Source: an uncultured Clostridia bacterium (GTDB lineage: Bacteria > Bacillota > Clostridia > Lachnospirales > Lachnospiraceae). Taken from it: a stretch of 63,106 nucleotides of DNA. The position numbers and the translations under genes were made by a program. Positions 8,640-16,497 of this stretch are shown here, in pieces (within the stretch, counting starts at the first letter, position 1; each line of letters begins with the position of its first letter). The DNA is taken from NCBI GenBank assembly GCA_945915235.1, contig CAMEEX010000003.1, positions 1-63,106 on the forward strand, given 5' to 3'. Under the pieces are notes generated by a model. That model searched no databases, was not told the origin of the DNA, and worked only from the letters and a program-made list of their open reading frames with translations.

Positions 8640-11600
8640 CTACTTCCTGTAATTCTCCGACCAGTAACCGCCCTCATCGGTGTTATAGCCGTCGATGTCG
8701 TACACCATGTATCCTGTGCCGTCCGCGTTTGTTGTCCAGCCATCAAAGGTATAACCCGGTCTGTATAGGTCGGTCTGTCCGTAAGCCCTGTTGTTTTTCG
8801 AGCTGTCATAAGTTACGCCCAGCTTTCTGTCACCTGTGGAGTCATCTGATACCCAGTAACCGCCGTTGATGTCAAAGGTTACGGTGAAGTTCTTCGGTAT
8901 GAACCTTGCGTAGAGTATGAGGCTCGGTCCAATCCATGTGCCGTCAGGTGCCCAGTAGAGTCCTGTGTTCTTTGCGGGTTCTCCGCCAAGACTTACATAT
9001 ACCTGATTGCCGTCCGTCAGGCTGTCGTAGTATCCGGTGAATGTGTAACCTGTCTTTGACACCGCCGGCACGTCTGTTCCCCAGTCGGTATCAAAAGCGT
9101 ACTTCTTAAAGAAACTTCTGTTTCCGAACTTTATAAACCTGAGCGTCCAGTCATCGTTCACGTTCTGCCCCGTCATGGTGCCGCCGTTTCCGAAGAACAG
9201 AAGCTGCCTGTCAGTATCGCCCCATGCCGCCGTGAAGGTGACCGTTCCCGCGCTGTAGCGTAGATTTCCGTATGTGAGCGCCATGCCGTCAAGTACGCCC
9301 GTTCCGATGCCCGAGGCACTCTCGGAAGATGTGGCTCCTATGTTCGGAAGGTAGTGGGTTCCGTCGTCCATTCCGGCTATGCTCCAGCCGAGGAAAGTCT
9401 TTCCCTTGCAGACCGGATTGGATATCTCAAAAGAGGTGTAGGTAAGCACCGTATCCGGGTACGAGCCGTCAGGTGCGGCGCTGCCACCGTTAAGGTTGTA
9501 TTTTATCGTGTAGGGAACCTTGCTCCATACTGCGGTGAACTTTACTGTTTTGCTGCTGTCACAGCGGAGGTTTTTGAATATTGCTCCCTTTTTCCCGGAC
9601 ACTTCCTCTGCCTGTGATGTGTCCGATATGTTTCCCACAATATGTACGCAGTCATCACACATATCCGTTATTGTCCAGCCCTCGAATACGCAGCCGTTTA
9701 ATACGGGATTGCTTACCCTAAATGAAATGTCATAATATGCCGTGCCCGGGTGGATTGCGTCCGTATCCCATGTGCCGCCGTTAAGGTCGTAGATGATATT
9801 GTATCCTAATGGGCTGTAGTATGCCGTGTACGCCCTGTCACCGATGCTCCCCTGCTGGATTGTAACGGTCGGTACCTTTCCTGCAAGTTCCGTTCCTCCC
9901 CATGAGCTGAAGGAGTAGCCCTTTATGTAAGGCACCTTGAGGGTGAATGTCGGGACGCTTCTTGTGTAGGTTTTTGGGTTGCCCGCGTCGGCAATGGCAT
10001 CTGCGGTCGGTGTAAGAGCCCGGTTGTCAGTGGTTCGCCTGTAGTCATACGCCAGGCTGTATTCCTCGTCCTCCCACATAGCTACAAGCACCACGTCGTC
10101 TGCATCTGCGCGGAGTCCGAGTACTTTTATTGATGTTTTCTTTGCTGAGTCAATGTCGACGGTCATATCCGTATCTGTAGTTTTCACGCCGTCAATGATG
10201 TGTGTATTCCCGTCCATGTGCTGTATTTCCCAGCCTAAGAACTTGCTGCCGGATTTTGTCGGGTTATTTATCGTAAGCTCGTCGTAATAGTTGGCCTGCA
10301 TCGGGTTGTCTGGTGCCATACCGCCGTCCAAATAATAGATAATGTCGTAATATACGGGCTCCCACTGGGCGTAGATTGTGTCATACGAGCCGTCATATAG
10401 CGTATCCGATGTGACCGACACATATACCTGCCTGTCATCTGCGGCATTCGGCACCTTTGACCAGCCTTCCTCATCGTCATATGCATCGAGCACATAACCG
10501 GTGAGTCCCGGTTCCGGGAGCGTGCCGACAGGAGTATCCAGGTATACATCTTTTGTTTTCTCGCTGTCTCCGGTAAGGACGTATCCTAACGGGCTGTCCT
10601 TTGCTTTCTTTGGCACGTTGTAATCAAGACCAAGCTGCATCTTTGCCTTTACCCATTTGGCATAGAATGTCAGATTTACCGAGTCCTTTGTTGTGGCAAT
10701 GGTGTACTCGTCGCCGGCTTTTCCGACGTAGTTTCCGAAGGTCTGCGTTGTCTTGTCGTACGAGTCGTACCAGCCGTCAAAAGTGTAGCCGTTTCTGCCT
10801 GATGCGGACGGGAGTACCGGAGACGGAAGTACTGACGTGGACGGGAGCGGGAAACTAAAATCACTGTAAACCGCGGTTGCTGTTACTACCTCATCTTTTA
10901 CGGCACTTGGTTTTGAATACTTTGTGCCGCTGTTGTAATTTTTTCCTTCAATCGTCCAGTGCTTGAAAGGGAAACGCCCTGTAATAGACTGAACGACTTT
11001 AACAACAGAGCTGCCGTTGTTGGTGTACACTTCAAAATTGACAGTGTAATCGCTTCCGGTCATATGCGAGCCGTCGGCAAGCGTTGTCTTTTCATCGCTG
11101 CCAACAGTGAGGTGCACGCCCTCCGGCGGCACCAGTATAGTATTGTTTGACTCACCTCTGCTGTATTCGAGGGTGTAGTTGCCGACATACTGCCATTTTG
11201 CCACTGCCGTAACATTGCCCTTATAAATCCAGTTGCCGTTCTTATCAAAGTACGGTGAGTCCTTAGTCTGCCCGTTGCTGTCCGTATATGTAAGGACAGC
11301 CCTGCCGTTCGCATCATATATAGGAATGTCGGTAAGCTTTATGCTGCCATCGCTGTCATAGACGAATTTGCCGTCATCACCAAGCTCAGGGGCATACCAG
11401 CCGAGGAATTTGTGGCCGGTGAGGGTTGGAGCTTTGACGGATATCTTAGTGCCATAAGCGTCCGTTACCTGTGGCGCAGCAATATCAATGTCGGAATACC
11501 ATTTACTTTTGTCGAGATTACTGTACCATGGGATAAGCTTGCCTTTGCCACTTCCGTTATATACCTGCATATTCCGCACGGATCCCTCCTGCATGGAACC

Positions 11601-12551
11601 GCCATTTGCATTAAATTCAAGTGAACGGTAAAATACAAGCCCCACAATACCATAGACATGCTCGCCGTAACCTGCAGGCCTGCCGACAATCTCCTGGTTT
11701 CTATGATTGTAAGCGGCGTCTGTACTGTCATGCGCTGTAATATCATATAATGTACCCGTAGATGAATTTACTGTCTTGGTTCCCTCAAGGAGATAGAGAA
11801 ACTGCTGGCCATTCTCTCCATATTTCTGAGTCATGACAAACGACCTTTTATTCTGAAATGCGTCGTGGTCACCGATTGTCTCCCAAGTCTGCTGGCTTTT
11901 TGACTGGTCAACATCAGGGTGGCATAACCACTCAAAGTCAGCCCAGCTTATGTCGCCATCAGGCTTCCCTACAACCTGTGAGGCGATAGCATTAATCTGT
12001 TCGATGCTGGCCACATCTTCCAGTTTTGAGATACTGTAATCGTATGTTCCGACCCAGTACATTCTTACATGCTTTTCCTCAAGTCCCGGGTATTTGGCAC
12101 GTTCGCTGTCGCTGTAGTGTGTGATCTCCGGCTGTGTTATAACTGCATAATCGACCTGTGCGCTTTCGGCGTAGGACATCTCGTATTCGTAGATGTACTT
12201 GTTTGTGTCGGGCAGCGCGGTGCCGGCGGAAAGGTCATCGTTTACGCGTGGGGTACGCGTAATATCTTTAATCACTATGTCTCCTGCCGTGTAGTTTAAA
12301 TGATTGCCATTACTGTCATAGTGTTTTGAATACTGGCTGTCTTTTGGGTCTGAATGATTGCAGTGCATAAGCTGGATTTTTATCGTTGCAGCATTTTTAT
12401 CTTTGCTATCATTTTCATTTACACCATCCTGATTCCAAAACGCTGCGACATTCTCAATGCTGACGCTGCATATTAAAAATGCCACTGCAAGCATTAACGC
12501 CAGCGTCTTCTTTAAAAAGATGCCAGGCTTGTGTGTGTGTTTACTGTCCAT
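8640..12551 (-). CDS. Giant secreted protein with InlB B-type repeats, ending in mid-repeat
   Basis: This is a 1303-aa exported protein. The signal peptide (about 1-38) ends in ENVAAFWNQDG, similar to NVQAWFDASG at the same place in its paralogue. A unique N-terminal domain (about 40-330) is followed by about nine InlB B-type repeats (for example FNANGG...FLGWY, YYLDGG...FLGWE, YNLNGG...FLGWS, FDINGG...FDGWT). The chain stops at GGYWSENYRK, where related repeats continue to a LYAYW or VYADW strand, so the last repeat is incomplete. No sorting signal is visible. The ATG follows AAAGGAGG. Three 15-bp repeats lie directly upstream. Adhesion or matrix binding is a guess from the family only. Confidence 0.85.
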   Translation of the reverse strand: MDSKHTHKPGIFLKKTLALMLAVAFLICSVSIENVAAFWNQDGVNENDSKDKNAATIKIQLMHCNHSDPKDSQYSKHYDSNGNHLNYTAGDIVIKDITRTPRVNDDLSAGTALPDTNKYIYEYEMSYAESAQVDYAVITQPEITHYSDSERAKYPGLEEKHVRMYWVGTYDYSISKLEDVASIEQINAIASQVVGKPDGDISWADFEWLCHPDVDQSKSQQTWETIGDHDAFQNKRSFVMTQKYGENGQQFLYLLEGTKTVNSSTGTLYDITAHDSTDAAYNHRNQEIVGRPAGYGEHVYGIVGLVFYRSLEFNANGGSMQEGSVRNMQVYNGSGKGKLIPWYSNLDKSKWYSDIDIAAPQVTDAYGTKISVKAPTLTGHKFLGWYAPELGDDGKFVYDSDGSIKLTDIPIYDANGRAVLTYTDSNGQTKDSPYFDKNGNWIYKGNVTAVAKWQYVGNYTLEYSRGESNNTILVPPEGVHLTVGSDEKTTLADGSHMTGSDYTVNFEVYTNNGSSVVKVVQSITGRFPFKHWTIEGKNYNSGTKYSKPSAVKDEVVTATAVYSDFSFPLPSTSVLPSPVLPSASGRNGYTFDGWYDSYDKTTQTFGNYVGKAGDEYTIATTKDSVNLTFYAKWVKAKMQLGLDYNVPKKAKDSPLGYVLTGDSEKTKDVYLDTPVGTLPEPGLTGYVLDAYDDEEGWSKVPNAADDRQVYVSVTSDTLYDGSYDTIYAQWEPVYYDIIYYLDGGMAPDNPMQANYYDELTINNPTKSGSKFLGWEIQHMDGNTHIIDGVKTTDTDMTVDIDSAKKTSIKVLGLRADADDVVLVAMWEDEEYSLAYDYRRTTDNRALTPTADAIADAGNPKTYTRSVPTFTLKVPYIKGYSFSSWGGTELAGKVPTVTIQQGSIGDRAYTAYYSPLGYNIIYDLNGGTWDTDAIHPGTAYYDISFRVSNPVLNGCVFEGWTITDMCDDCVHIVGNISDTSQAEEVSGKKGAIFKNLRCDSSKTVKFTAVWSKVPYTIKYNLNGGSAAPDGSYPDTVLTYTSFEISNPVCKGKTFLGWSIAGMDDGTHYLPNIGATSSESASGIGTGVLDGMALTYGNLRYSAGTVTFTAAWGDTDRQLLFFGNGGTMTGQNVNDDWTLRFIKFGNRSFFKKYAFDTDWGTDVPAVSKTGYTFTGYYDSLTDGNQVYVSLGGEPAKNTGLYWAPDGTWIGPSLILYARFIPKNFTVTFDINGGYWVSDDSTGDRKLGVTYDSSKNNRAYGQTDLYRPGYTFDGWTTNADGTGYMVYDIDGYNTDEGGYWSENYRK

Positions 12552-12576
12552 TATTTACTTTTCCTCCTTTTTTTGG

Positions 12577-12621
12577 TACAATATATTTTGATACAATATA
12601 TTTTGATACAATATATTGCGG
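12577..12621 (-). repeat. Three 15-bp tandem repeats upstream of the 1303-aa gene
   Basis: The 11-mer TACAATATATT begins at 12577, 12592 and 12607, exactly 15 bp apart, with a degenerate copy near 12635. Each unit holds the palindrome AATATATT. The array ends just before the ribosome-binding site, so it covers the likely promoter or leader and could be an operator array. Confidence 0.75.
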
Positions 12622-12686
12622 AAGTGCTATTTCCCACAATATATACAATAAAAATATGACAGATTGAAAAAAAACTCTTAGGGAAC

Positions 12687-12727
12687 AAAAAAAGACGTAT
12701 GCAAATCTTACGCATACGTCTTTTTTA
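12687..12727 (-). terminator. Intrinsic terminator behind the metallopeptidase pseudogene
   Basis: GACGTATGC and GCATACGTC form a 9-bp stem with a 9-nt loop, extended by A and T runs on the two sides. It can act on both strands. The stem is nearly identical to that at 13671-13702. Confidence 0.85.
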
Positions 12728-12730
12728 TTT

Positions 12731-13379
12731 TTATTGTAAAAAAATTTTTGTAAAATGCCTTTTTGCATTTTCAATAAAGTCTTTATTAGTAAAGCTTAAA
12801 TCAACGGCAATTTTATCAATTAATTGTTCATTAAAATCATAATGTGTTGCATAAACTATTCTTTGTTCCCATGTAGGGTGATATGCAATGCAAGTAGATG
12901 ATATCTCTTCATGACTATTTCTTGTTTTGCAATTGACATCTTTTTTAAATTGCATACATTCTATAAGTAGTTTTCTGTTACTGTTGAGTGTTGTTTCTGC
13001 ACCTCTAAAATCACAATGTACTTCTGTTATAATATCACAAAATTGTTTTGTTTTTTTTAGAGGAAAACAGTGGCGCTCTAAATTCTTTTTCCTTATGAGC
13101 TGCTTCATGTCCAAGTGTTTGTAGAAAAGCTGAATTTACTATTTGATCAGAACTTGTTAAAAGTTGGTATCCCCATTCAGGAGTTATAAGTATACAATTA
13201 TAAAAACTAGCAGAGGCATTTAATTTTTGTGGCTCACTTGAAAATAGTTTACTAAAAATAAGTTTGTATTTACTTTTTAGTTGAAAATCGTTTAATATTT
13301 TAGTGTAATTTGCAGGTAATTTCTTATTGTCCGCTTTTGCTTTTTTAATAATATATCTTTTGGCTAAGATACTTACCAT
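12731..13379 (-). pseudogene. HEAAH zinc metallopeptidase (M48-like), frameshifted at an A8 run
   Basis: Two overlapping reading frames together make one protein of about 215 aa. The first part (start 13379, SD AGGAG) carries HEAAH at residues 91-95, a zinc-protease HExxH motif. It runs out of frame a few codons later. The second part continues in the next frame with ITEVHCDFRGAE, whose ExxxD spacing fits the third zinc ligand of gluzincins of the M48 type. The frames meet at eight A on the coding strand (13051-13058). With seven A the frame would be continuous. It may be a true mutation, a sequencing error, or a gene rescued by slippage. The gene is AT-rich and follows a 61-aa membrane protein by 9 bp. 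Confidence 0.75.
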
Positions 13380-13388
13380 ATTCGTCTC

Positions 13389-13574
13389 CTACATTAAAAA
13401 TGCAATAGCAAGAAATAAAAAAACACAAAATATTAATGGCAAAATCACTTTAGTCCCAAATATATACTTTGGCGTAGGCTCTTCTATTTTTATTTCAGAA
13501 ACAAATATAAACAACTTATGTGCTGCTACTGCAAATAAAATAATATATAAAATAATTTTAATAAAAATCTTCAA
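13389..13574 (-). CDS. Small two-helix membrane protein (TTG start)
   Basis: This 61-aa protein is not recognised. It has two hydrophobic helices (about 4-26 and 42-60) joined by a short charged segment (EIKIEEPTPKY). The start is TTG, supported by AAGGAGG eight bases upstream. It is followed nine bases later by the frameshifted metallopeptidase, so the two form a small operon and may be partners, for instance a membrane regulator or substrate of the protease (inference). A strong promoter with an internal palindrome sits just upstream. The segment is much richer in A+T than its neighbours, a sign of transfer. Confidence 0.65.
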   Translation of the reverse strand: MKIFIKIILYIILFAVAAHKLFIFVSEIKIEEPTPKYIFGTKVILPLIFCVFLFLAIAFLM

Positions 13575-13590
13575 TTACAAAACCTCCTTG

Positions 13591-13619
13591 ATTATACAAT
13601 AGTGTTCTGCTATTGTAAA
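13591..13619 (-). promoter_or_regulatory. Promoter with internal palindrome for the AT-rich cassette
   Basis: On the minus strand TTTACA (13614-13619), a 17-nt spacer and TATAAT (13591-13596) form a near-consensus promoter. The spacer lies inside the palindrome ACAATAG-N7-CTATTGT (13596-13616), a good operator candidate. Confidence 0.7.
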
Positions 13620-13670
13620 GTGCTATCTTAATAAAATATATGACAGATTTATAAATCTTTTTATAAATAA

Positions 13671-13702
13671 AAAGACGTATGTAATTATTCACATACGTCT
13701 TA
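13671..13702 (-). terminator. Intrinsic terminator behind the Cys-repeat lipoprotein gene
   Basis: GACGTATGT and ACATACGTC form a 9-bp stem. On the minus strand it is followed by TTTTTATTTAT. The stem shares GACGTATG with the terminator at 12687-12727. Confidence 0.8.
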
Positions 13703-13718
13703 AACATGACAGGCTTTA

Positions 13719-14969
13719 TTATTTGTAGAGATAACCATGATACACATTGCCTTCTGCATATGTTCCTACATACTCCATAGTAGCATTATAATCGAAATCC
13801 CAACAACCATCTGCATATGAATCCCAGTTAAATTGTCCACCCACAAACCACGCCTCCAGCGACCCATCGTCCTGCGCTCCCGTTGTCACATTAAGCTGCT
13901 GGCTGTGCTCATCATACCAGCTAGGCAGCGACTTCTTCGTGCCCTCGGCGGTAACGGTGTCCGTCGCGCCGCATACGGAGCATGCCGCGGTCTTGGTGCC
14001 GTCAGCTTCGGTGGTGGCGTCGTTATTGTAGATGTAATCGCCAAAACTGTGCGCGGTCATCGGAATACTCTCCGCGTAGCTATCCCCGCATGAGCATGTG
14101 TAGGTAATCACGCCTTCCTCAGCACAGGTGGCAGCCTTTGTTACTGCCGGCGAATAGCTGTGTACGTGGGCTATCTTAGTTCCTGCGGCGGTCCTTGTGT
14201 CCCTCGCGCCACATACGGAGCACACTGCCGACTCTGTTCCGTCCGCTGCTTCCGTAGCGTCGCCGTTATATACATATGCGCCGAAGCTGTGTCCTGTTGC
14301 CGGAATTGCCTCGGTCTTTGTATCACCGCATGAGCACTTCAGTATCTTGCTGCCTTCTGCTGTGCAGGTCGGCTGCTTTGCGACTGTCTCGGCATAGCTG
14401 TGGGTATGCGCCTGAGTGGTGGGCTCGGTTACTTTTTCAGCTGGCTTCTAAGTAGCTTTTTCTGTTGGAGCCACTGTCTGCTTCTCTGTTATTTTTTCTG
14501 TCGGAGTTTCGACATTTTTTTCAGTAGGCGCCTGTGTCTGCGTTGTGGTTTCCGTTACGGCTTTCTTTGTAGTGGCAGCTTCAGATGTCTGCTTGGTGCT
14601 TTCGGACACCTTTGTTGAAGCGGTAGTCTCTGGCACGCTGCCTGTCGTTTCCGCCGGACTTGCAAGTTCGCCGGAAGGCTCAGTGCCGCCGGAAGTTTCT
14701 GCGTCGCTGCCCTTAGCGCCCTTATCCTTCGCCGTTTCCTTCGCCGCCTCGGAGTCTGCGCCTGCGCCGGAAGATGTCTTGCTCTCCGTTACCGCAGCCT
14801 TTGTGGTCTTTGCTTCCATGCTTGTCTCGTCTGAATTATCGACAGCACTTTCGGTTCCCATCGGCAGGGTTTCTACAGGGGCGGATACCTTGTTGCAGGC
14901 TGTCGCGGAGATGGCTGCTGCCGTGATAAGCACAGCGGTCATCAGTCTGTTGGATTTATATTTTCTCAT
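13719..14969 (-). pseudogene. Cys-rich repeat lipoprotein interrupted by an in-frame TAG
   Basis: One continuous reading frame of 417 codons is broken only by TAG at 14448-14450 (codon 174). The N-terminus has a lipoprotein signal (ISATAC). A Ser/Thr/Lys-rich linker (TEK, PTEK units) spans the stop. After it come two pairs of short Cys repeats (CSCGD followed by CSVCGA, each near HSF/HSY), then a C-terminal domain with an aromatic-rich end (GCWDFDYN). A start two codons upstream is possible, but GAGG is correctly spaced for 14969. The upstream part alone would be a 173-aa secreted tail without the folded domains, so the gene is probably inactivated by a single point mutation, unless the TAG is read through. 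Confidence 0.8.
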
Positions 14970-15237
14970 ATACATTACCTCGTTTTGTTTGTATTTTATT
15001 TACATTTTCATAGGAGTTTCTATATGCCCATTCAAAATTTCGTCAGTGTTACCTTCAATAGAATAATGCATTGTAAATTCGGGTGAGAATCTAAACATTT
15101 TATTCCACAGCAACAGCTTCGAATACAATTTTAAAACAACTCCTTATTTCGCATTGCCTTCTGTATCAGAAGTGGAAGTGGCCTTAAAGCTATCATTTTA
15201 TAAAGAAGCTGTATAGACAGAACTTACTGTTGTCTGG

Positions 15238-16182
15238 TTACGACTGAGTGGAAGAAGCTTCCGTGATAGCCTCGGTATTCGACTGAGTGGAAGAAGCTTC
15301 CGTGATAGCCTCGGTATTCGGCTGAGTGGAAGAAGCTTCCGTGATAGCCTCGGTATCCGGCTGAGTAGAAGGAGCTTCAGTGGCAGTATCTGACGGAGCC
15401 TCGGTATCCGGCTGAGTAGAAGGAGCTTCAGTGGCAGTATCTGACGGAGCCTCGGTATCCGGCTGAGTAGAAGGAGTTTCCGTAGCAGCATCTGACGGAG
15501 ACTCGGTATCCGGCTGAGTAGAAGGAGTTTCCGTAGTAGCATCTGACGGAGCCTCGGTATCCAGCTGAGTGGAAGAAGCTTCCGTAGCTGCATCGGTTGG
15601 GGTCTCGGTAGTTGGCTGTTGTGTAGATGGAGCCTCAGTGGTTGGCTGTGTAGACGGAGCCTGTGTCGGAGCCTCAGTGGTTGGCTGTGCAGACGGAGCC
15701 TGTGTCGGAGACTTGGTGGCTGGCTGAGCAGTAGGAGCCTCGGTATCCGGCTGGGCGGTTGTAGCTTCCGTGGCAGCGTTTGTATCCGTCTGAGTGGACG
15801 AAACCTCGGTAGTAGCAGCCGCAGTTGTTGTCTGCGTGGTAGAAGCTTTGGTAACCTTCTGTGTGGTGGAAGTAGTCTGCAAGGAGGTCTCTGCTTTGGT
15901 ATCTTTGGTTGGCTTGGAGGTATTATCTTTTTTGGCAGCACTTGTTGTTCTGCTTGAGGAGTTCTTGTCTGAGGAATTACCCTTAGAGGAGAAAGTGTCC
16001 TTTTCTGTGGATATCAGATTTTCGCCTGATATTTCCGTGCTTTCATCCGATAGATTGGAGGAATAGGAAATGTATGACACGCTTGGGGCATCAGGGACAG
16101 AAGAGCTTTTGTTGCAGCCGCTCATGTAAAGCGTGACGAGAGATGTGCATATCATAATTTTTAACAGATTTTTTCTTATCAT
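15238..16182 (-). CDS. Thr-rich tandem-repeat lipoprotein
   Basis: This 314-aa protein has a lipoprotein signal with lipobox YMSGC. Ser/Asn-rich sequence (25-100) follows, then about 210 aa of low-complexity repeats rich in Thr, Glu, Pro and Ser (STQPDTEAPSD, TEAITEASSTQ). No folded C-terminal domain follows. It resembles the linker of the neighbouring Cys-repeat lipoprotein and may be a wall-spanning stalk whose head has been lost or was never present. The DNA repeats of 39 and 51 bp are prone to slippage, so length should vary between strains. AAGGAG precedes the ATG, and a TTGCAT-17-TAACAT promoter lies at 16253-16281. Confidence 0.75.
   Translation of the reverse strand: MIRKNLLKIMICTSLVTLYMSGCNKSSSVPDAPSVSYISYSSNLSDESTEISGENLISTEKDTFSSKGNSSDKNSSSRTTSAAKKDNTSKPTKDTKAETSLQTTSTTQKVTKASTTQTTTAAATTEVSSTQTDTNAATEATTAQPDTEAPTAQPATKSPTQAPSAQPTTEAPTQAPSTQPTTEAPSTQQPTTETPTDAATEASSTQLDTEAPSDATTETPSTQPDTESPSDAATETPSTQPDTEAPSDTATEAPSTQPDTEAPSDTATEAPSTQPDTEAITEASSTQPNTEAITEASSTQSNTEAITEASSTQS
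15243..15563 (-). repeat. Coding tandem repeats: 39-bp units then 51-bp units
   Basis: Three 39-bp units begin near 15243, 15282 and 15321. About four 51-bp units follow between 15360 and 15563, with a few substitutions. Both unit lengths are multiples of three, so gain or loss of units keeps the frame. Confidence 0.8.
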
Positions 16183-16497
16183 AATTTAACTCCTTAGGTA
16201 AATAATTGACTTTTTTTCCAGTTGTTGATATATGACTATTTTTGATAACAAAATGTTACATCATTTAATCTGTTAATGCAAGGTTTTTATAATAAAAGTG
16301 CGTATGTATTCTATATTTTATTGTCAAAGAGCGCAGATTAAGATATAAGAAAAATGCTGTGCATGCTGTAAGGTAAGTCATCAGCGGAATATGCCACAGT
16401 AGATTTTTACTGATTAATGTGCTATACTTAATACGTTTCAGCGTTTTGCAGGCTGTTGAATTTTCGCCGCGTGCGGCAGAATGAGAGGATAATTATT
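16183..16497. promoter_or_regulatory. Divergent promoter region between the Thr-rich lipoprotein and pepT
   Basis: This 315-bp AT-rich gap holds promoters for both sides. On the minus strand TTGCAT (16276-16281), 17 nt, TAACAT (16253-16258) serves the lipoprotein. On the plus strand TGCTATACT, an extended -10 (TATACT at 16423-16428), serves pepT. No other gene is seen. Confidence 0.55.

Noticed and set aside
12541-12774. 77-codon open frame on the minus strand over the repeat and terminator zone
   Set aside because: It runs through the terminator and the 15-bp repeats, and its composition follows those repeats. No ribosome-binding site supports it.
13327-13602. 91-codon frame on the plus strand opposite the small membrane protein
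   Set aside because: It is antisense to two genes that each have proper ribosome-binding sites, and it shows no family features.
14448-14450. Pyrrolysine or general TAG recoding
   Set aside because: No PylS or suppressor tRNA is seen, and other genes in the window do not use internal TAG. A point mutation is simpler.
15243-15563. Regular repeats that could suggest a CRISPR array
   Set aside because: The units are contiguous with no unique spacers and are in frame inside a lipoprotein gene.
15619-15957. 112-codon Trp/Arg/Cys-rich frame opposite the Thr-rich lipoprotein
   Set aside because: It is an antisense shadow of the low-complexity repeats. Its residues simply mirror the Thr/Pro/Glu codons.
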